Source: Acidianus hospitalis (GTDB lineage Archaea > Thermoproteota > Thermoprotei_A > Sulfolobales > Sulfolobaceae). From it: 10,083 bases of DNA. Made by a program: the position numbers and the translations under genes. Each line of letters begins with the position of its first letter. Positions within the stretch are counted from its first letter, which is position 1. This document shows, piece after piece, positions 7,094-10,083 of the stretch. The notes under the pieces were generated by a model. The model made no database searches. It saw only the letters and a list, made by a program, of their open reading frames with translations, and was not told where the DNA came from. Location: positions 1 through 10,083 of the forward strand of contig QEFD01000173.1 of the NCBI GenBank assembly GCA_003086435.1, read 5' to 3'.

Positions 7094-7094
7094 C

Positions 7095-8237
7095 GTGTCT
7101 TCTAACTTTTCCGTAACTCCTTGGGAAGTAAAAGGAAAGGTCGATTATGACAAACTTATTGTACAGTTTGGAACCCAGAAAATAACGCCAGAATTAAAGG
7201 AAAGAATAAAGAAAATTACCGGAGACTTACATGTAATGTTAAGGAGAGACGTGTTCTTTTCTCATAGAGATCTTGATTTAGTTCTAAAAGACTATGAAGA
7301 AGGTAAAGGGTTCTTCCTTTATACTGGTAGAGCTCCTTCTCTCGGTATGCACATTGGCCATTTGGTACCTTTTATTTTTACCAAGTGGTTACAAGAGAAA
7401 TTTAAGGTCAATCTTTATATAGAGATAACAGATGATGAAAAGTTCATGAGAAATCCAGAACTTACCTTAGAACAAACTAGACAATTTGCTTATGATAATA
7501 TCCTGGATATAATAGCTGTGGGTTTTGATCCAGACAGAACTTTCATCTTTCAAGATACTGAGTACATTAGAAATATGTATCCTTTGGCAACAAAAATTGC
7601 TAAAAAGTTGACTTTCTCGGAAGTTAGAGCTACCTTTGGCCTAGAGAACTCATCTAACATAGGAATAATATTCTATCCTGCATTGCAAATAGCCCCAACA
7701 ATGTTTGAGAAAAAGAGATGTCTAATCCCTGCAGGAATAGATCAAGATCCTTATTGGAGATTACAGAGGGATATTGCAGAAAGCCTTGGATATTATAAAG
7801 CAGCACAAATTCATAGTAAATTCCTTCCTCCATTAACAGGACCGGAGGGTAAAATGAGTTCTTCCATTCCAGAAAGCGCAATTTACTTAACTGATGATCC
7901 AAAAACTGTAGAAAGAAAGATCATGAAATACGCATTCTCTGGTGGTCAGCCAACTATAGAGCTTCATAGAAAATATGGAGGAAATCCTGAAATAGATGTG
8001 TCATTTCAATGGTTATATATGTTCTTTGAAGAAGATGATAATAAGATAAAGAAAATAGAAGAAGATTATCGTAGCGGTAAAATGCTTACTGGAGAACTTA
8101 AGCAAATTCTTATTGATAAGCTAAATAAATTCTTGGAAGAACATAGAGCTAAGAGGGAAGAAGCTAAGGAATTAGTGAATGCGTTTAAATATGAAGGAAA
8201 ATTAGCTAAGGAAATGTGGAATAAGATTCATGAATAG
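7095..8237 (+). CDS. trpS: Tryptophanyl-tRNA synthetase
   Basis: This cytoplasmic class I synthetase joins tryptophan to tRNA(Trp) using ATP. It is 380 residues, close to the usual length for the archaeal/eukaryotic type. It has the HIGH motif exactly (86-89, in PSLGMHIGH) and a KMSSS form of the KMSKS loop (253-257, in GPEGKMSSS). The archaeal/eukaryotic TrpRS hallmarks LYIEITDDEKF (107-117) and AGIDQDPYWRLQRD (213-226) are present. The C-terminal anticodon-binding part is helical and charged. GTG 7095 is chosen from TATA spacing. Its 3' end overlaps the convergent three-HTH gene by 10 bp. I see no disruption. It follows cdvB on the same strand but has its own promoter. Confidence 0.96.
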   Translation: MSSNFSVTPWEVKGKVDYDKLIVQFGTQKITPELKERIKKITGDLHVMLRRDVFFSHRDLDLVLKDYEEGKGFFLYTGRAPSLGMHIGHLVPFIFTKWLQEKFKVNLYIEITDDEKFMRNPELTLEQTRQFAYDNILDIIAVGFDPDRTFIFQDTEYIRNMYPLATKIAKKLTFSEVRATFGLENSSNIGIIFYPALQIAPTMFEKKRCLIPAGIDQDPYWRLQRDIAESLGYYKAAQIHSKFLPPLTGPEGKMSSSIPESAIYLTDDPKTVERKIMKYAFSGGQPTIELHRKYGGNPEIDVSFQWLYMFFEEDDNKIKKIEEDYRSGKMLTGELKQILIDKLNKFLEEHRAKREEAKELVNAFKYEGKLAKEMWNKIHE

Positions 8238-8665
8238 GTTTGAGGTTTATAAATATTTAATTTCTTTAAATGATATACTACCAAGTTTGTAGATATTTTT
8301 AGTTCTTTAGCAATTTTATAAATTGAACTTCCGCTTTCATACATTAATTTAATTTTCTCTATGTCTTCCTTTGATAATTTTCTCTTAGTCTTTACTAGAT
8401 TATTCTTTCTAAGAATTCTTAAGACAGTATTAGAATTGAGTCCCATTTCTTTACTGATTTTATTTGCACTATAACCTTGTTTTGCGAGCTCTATAACTTT
8501 ATTAACTAACTCTTGCTTTAGTTTACCTCTAAATTGAACGCCTTCTAAAATTAGAATTTTTCTTACTTTACTGTAACTCATATTTAATTCTTTAGCTATT
8601 TCTCTTATAGTTTTCCCATCTTCATACATCTTTTTAATCTTCTCTTTTAATTCCTCTTCTTGCAT
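8228..8665 (-). CDS. Protein of three tandem helix-turn-helix units
   Basis: This 145-residue basic protein consists almost entirely of three similar HTH repeats at about 4-42, 52-90 and 100-138, in register at 47-48 residue spacing. Each reads roughly as a first helix ending in xYExG or KQG, then a turn-helix-turn-helix of the type TIREIAKELNMSYSKVRKIL. The equivalents are SANKISKEMGLNSNTVLRIL and SIYKIAKELKISTNLVVYHL. Units resemble the HTH_7/Hin-type or resolvase-like HTH. There is no catalytic or sensor domain. It starts at ATG 8665, 26 nt after a TATA box, and diverges from the LysE-family exporter gene. It converges with trpS (10-bp overlap). The fold is clear; a role as a DNA-binding regulator or architectural protein is inferred. 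The possible origin from a transposase-type HTH is also inferred. Confidence 0.8.
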   Translation of the reverse strand: MQEEELKEKIKKMYEDGKTIREIAKELNMSYSKVRKILILEGVQFRGKLKQELVNKVIELAKQGYSANKISKEMGLNSNTVLRILRKNNLVKTKRKLSKEDIEKIKLMYESGSSIYKIAKELKISTNLVVYHLKKLNIYKPQTYS

Positions 8666-8685
8666 ATGCTTTCGTTTCCTCTATC

Positions 8686-8697
8686 GTTTTTAAATTT
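8686..8697 (-). promoter_or_regulatory. TATA box of the three-HTH gene
   Basis: AAATTTAAAAAC on the minus strand is centred 26 nt before the ATG at 8665, giving a leaderless mRNA. Confidence 0.6.
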
Positions 8698-8701
8698 TTT
8701 C

Positions 8702-8739
8702 CAGAATCTAAGAATATTCTGATAGAACTCTGAAAGAAT
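8702..8739. promoter_or_regulatory. Candidate operator with AGAAY half-sites and a palindrome
   Basis: AGAATATTCT (8711-8720) is a perfect 10-bp palindrome. AGAA also begins at 8703, 8724 and 8735, so four direct AGAAY half-sites and one inverted copy fall within 37 bp. CAGAAT (8702-8707) also pairs with ATTCTG (8716-8721). The cluster lies between the two divergent TATA boxes, where one regulator could control both genes. Confidence 0.45.
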
Positions 8740-8750
8740 TGAAGGCAAAA

Positions 8751-8758
8751 TTTATATA
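8751..8758 (+). promoter_or_regulatory. TATA box of the LysE-family gene
   Basis: TTTATATA is centred 26 nt before the GTG at 8780. This supports GTG 8780; the overlapping ATG at 8778 is in another frame. Confidence 0.65.
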
Positions 8759-8779
8759 GAGAAAGTTTTATCATTTCAT

Positions 8780-9334
8780 GTGTTTTCTTACCTTCTAGGA
8801 GTTTTATTAGGTTTATCTATGGCAGCCCCTCCTGGCCCAATTAATGCAATAATGGCTAATGAATCCTTAAGATCCAAATTACATGGCAGTAGTGTAGGAT
8901 TTGGTGCCATGACTGCCGACTTTATTTTCTTTTTGATAACCTTCGAGGTAAGAAAATTCATTCCTGAAAATCTTCTTGTCGTGTTTTATTTTATAGGTGG
9001 AGGACTAATGATATTCTTATCATATGCAACATTAAAGGCTAAGGTAAGTAATAGAAGTAAAAAGGGAAATTACTTTACGGGGCTAATTATGGGAATTACT
9101 AATCCTTACCAAATAAGTTGGTGGATTACAGTAGGCTTATTTATGATAAATGAATTCGGAATTTCAATTATATTGCCATTCTTTGTAGGAATAATAATAT
9201 GGATCTTCGCATTTACTACTTTCATAAACAGATTAGGAAACAAATATGCAAAATATGTGAAAATTTTCTCGTTTATAATTCTTCTAGCTTTTGGATTATA
9301 CATGATTTACGAAGGTGTCATAAGCCTCTTATAA
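8780..9334 (+). CDS. LysE/RhtB-family exporter
   Basis: This 184-residue membrane protein with about six hydrophobic segments belongs to the LysE translocator superfamily. Members export amino acids or small solutes, usually driven by ion gradients. The N-terminal helix carries the conserved AAPPGPINAIMANESL (about 15-30), and a second hallmark NPYQISWWITVG lies near the middle, matching the usual NP...W motif after helix 3. The length is a little below the usual 200-210. The exported substrate cannot be read from sequence. It starts at GTG 8780 by TATA spacing. It is divergent from the three-HTH gene and convergent with a winged-helix regulator, overlapping the latter by 17 bp. Either neighbour could regulate it. 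Confidence 0.85.
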   Translation: MFSYLLGVLLGLSMAAPPGPINAIMANESLRSKLHGSSVGFGAMTADFIFFLITFEVRKFIPENLLVVFYFIGGGLMIFLSYATLKAKVSNRSKKGNYFTGLIMGITNPYQISWWITVGLFMINEFGISIILPFFVGIIIWIFAFTTFINRLGNKYAKYVKIFSFIILLAFGLYMIYEGVISLL

Positions 9335-9665
9335 TTTCACTTAAATCTTTACACACGTCTTCTGCTCTTTTAACAAGTTTTTCTATTACCTCGTTCTTGT
9401 TAACAAAATACATATACTTTGGCCTTCCGCCTTTACTACCATTGCTTTTTTGCTTTTCTATTAATCCTGCATCAGCAAGTTTCTTAAGTATTAAACTTGC
9501 TCTGCTTTTACTAATGCCTAGCTCTGACGATATTGCATCTACATCTTTTCCTTCTTTACTGTTAACAATTTTCATGAATGCATCTACATCTGCCTCAGAT
9601 AAACCGTAAGCTACCATTAGAAATCTTCTCAATATGATACTTTTTTCGCTAATTTCGATACTCAT
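9318..9665 (-). CDS. Winged-helix transcriptional regulator (MarR/TrmB-like)
   Basis: This 115-residue protein has a winged HTH at about 22-90: LSEADVDAFMKIVNSKEGKD, then the recognition unit DAISSELGISKSRASLILKKLADAGLIEKQ. A basic wing follows, GGRPKYMYFVNKNEVIEKL, of the GRPxYxY type common in crenarchaeal MarR/TrmB/Lrs14-like regulators. The last 25 residues form a helix likely used for dimerisation. It has no sensor domain. The ATG at 9665 has a TATA box at the leaderless distance. The gene runs tail to tail with the LysE-type exporter (17-bp overlap) and head to head with the 68-residue winged-helix gene. The target is unknown. Confidence 0.82.
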   Translation of the reverse strand: MSIEISEKSIILRRFLMVAYGLSEADVDAFMKIVNSKEGKDVDAISSELGISKSRASLILKKLADAGLIEKQKSNGSKGGRPKYMYFVNKNEVIEKLVKRAEDVCKDLSEIIRGL

Positions 9666-9684
9666 TTAAGTTTCACCATTATAA

Positions 9685-9697
9685 CTTTAAGTTTTTA
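9685..9697 (-). promoter_or_regulatory. TATA box of the winged-helix regulator gene
   Basis: TAAAAACTTAAAG on the minus strand is centred 26 nt before the ATG at 9665. Confidence 0.55.
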
Positions 9698-9732
9698 TTC
9701 TTTTTAAAGTTTTATGTAATATCACACCTAAT

Positions 9733-9743
9733 TTTTTATAAAA
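9733..9743 (+). promoter_or_regulatory. TATA box of the 68-residue gene
   Basis: TTTTTATAAAA is centred about 25-26 nt before the ATG at 9763. It is one half of a divergent promoter with the minus-strand regulator. Confidence 0.6.
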
Positions 9744-9762
9744 GTATATCCAATATTATCTC

Positions 9763-9969
9763 ATGGATAATACCAAACTAGAGGAAAAAATCCTCGAGAT
9801 ATTAAAAAATGGAGCAAAAACCTCAGAAGAAATAAGAAATGAATTAATTCAAGAAAATATAGATTTTACGCCATTACAGTTTAGGGAAGTTTTAGCTAAA
9901 ATGGTTAGAGAAGGAAAAGTCAAAAAAATTCCTAACTATGAGAGGAAAAAGTTTTTATTTAGTATTTGA
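9763..9969 (+). CDS. Small single-domain winged-helix protein
   Basis: This 68-residue protein fits one winged-helix domain: KLEEKILEILKNGAKTSEEI as the first helices, LQFREVLAKMVREGKVKKI as the recognition region, and a short basic beta wing ending NYERKKFLFSI. There is nothing else in the protein, so it probably acts as a dimer or with a partner. It may bind DNA or a protein. It has its own TATA box. Its 3' end overlaps by 15 bp the convergent Mrp-like gene. No specific family is recognised. Confidence 0.72.
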   Translation: MDNTKLEEKILEILKNGAKTSEEIRNELIQENIDFTPLQFREVLAKMVREGKVKKIPNYERKKFLFSI

Positions 9970-10083
9970 CTCTACAATTTTCATTACTTTATCAGCTATG
10001 GAGAGGAATTCTTTAGACGCAGGAGAGTCAGGATATTTTAAGAAAAACGGCTCTCCTAAATCGTTAGCCTCGGCAATTTTAGG
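9955..10083 (-). CDS. Mrp/ApbC-like P-loop ATPase, C-terminal end (partial)
   Basis: The minus strand from the window edge to TAA (9957-9955) encodes 42 residues: PKIAEANDLGEPFFLKYPDS, then PASKEFLSIADKVMKIVESNTK. The pattern of acidic/Ala-rich segment, GxPF, K-YPDS, SK-F--IA-K- is typical of the very C-terminus of the Mrp/ApbC/NBP35 family, MinD-like ATPases that carry Fe-S clusters to target proteins. The Walker motifs lie outside the window. The short length limits confidence, but the motif is characteristic. Confidence 0.68.
   Translation of the reverse strand, partial: PKIAEANDLGEPFFLKYPDSPASKEFLSIADKVMKIVESNTK

Noticed and set aside
9199..9609. Plus-strand 136-codon frame across the lysE end and the winged-helix gene
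   Set aside because: It overlaps two well-supported genes in other frames. Its leucine/serine-rich sequence is typical of an antisense shadow of a Lys/Glu-rich protein.

Overview
The window looks like a chromosomal segment of a crenarchaeon of the order Sulfolobales. The evidence is an ESCRT-III/CdvB cell-division protein, an archaeal-type tryptophanyl-tRNA synthetase, an AlaX-M editing protein, an HTH-10 (bacterio-opsin-activator type) regulator, a GtrA-like protein and an archaeal tyrosine-integrase remnant. The DNA is AT-rich. Nearly every gene has a TATA box centred about 26 nt before its start codon, the arrangement of leaderless Sulfolobus mRNAs. This spacing decides several GTG starts (4941, 7095, 8780) and moves the permease start from 325 to 346. 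No species is claimed.

Left part (1-3150) is accessory in character. It opens with a broken N-terminal piece of an IS607-type serine recombinase, followed by an APC-family permease that is locally richer in GC than the genes to its right. Next come about 440 bp of very AT-rich gene-free DNA, then a decayed minus-strand tyrosine integrase (about 670 bp, three frameshifts, no catalytic domain). The integrase lies just downstream of a tRNA-Glu(CUC) gene. Integrase next to the 3' end of a tRNA is the usual scar of an integrated plasmid or virus. A pair of 9-bp direct repeats 21 bp apart and a 7-bp inverted repeat lie between them.

Middle part (3227-5372): a regulator with an HTH-10 domain overlaps by one base (TAATG) a fold-type I PLP enzyme resembling CobD/CobC threonine-phosphate decarboxylase or histidinol-phosphate aminotransferase. 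A separately promoted GtrA-like membrane protein follows. A perfect inverted repeat ends exactly at the regulator's start codon.

Right part (5369-10083) is mostly housekeeping and compact. An alpha-crystallin-like small protein and AlaX form a minus-strand pair, divergent from a CdvB paralogue; trpS follows cdvB. After that come a protein made of three tandem helix-turn-helix units, a divergent LysE-family exporter, a winged-helix regulator convergent with the exporter, a 68-residue winged-helix protein, and the C-terminus of an Mrp/ApbC-like P-loop ATPase at the right edge. Four tail-to-tail gene pairs overlap at their 3' ends (4, 10, 17 and 15 bp).

The most interesting points are the three-HTH protein with a half-site-rich palindromic region in its divergent promoter with the LysE exporter, the translationally coupled regulator/PLP-enzyme pair with its start-adjacent palindrome, and the eroded integrase/tRNA-Glu scar. 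I saw no CRISPR array, no complete mobile element and no clearly new defence system.
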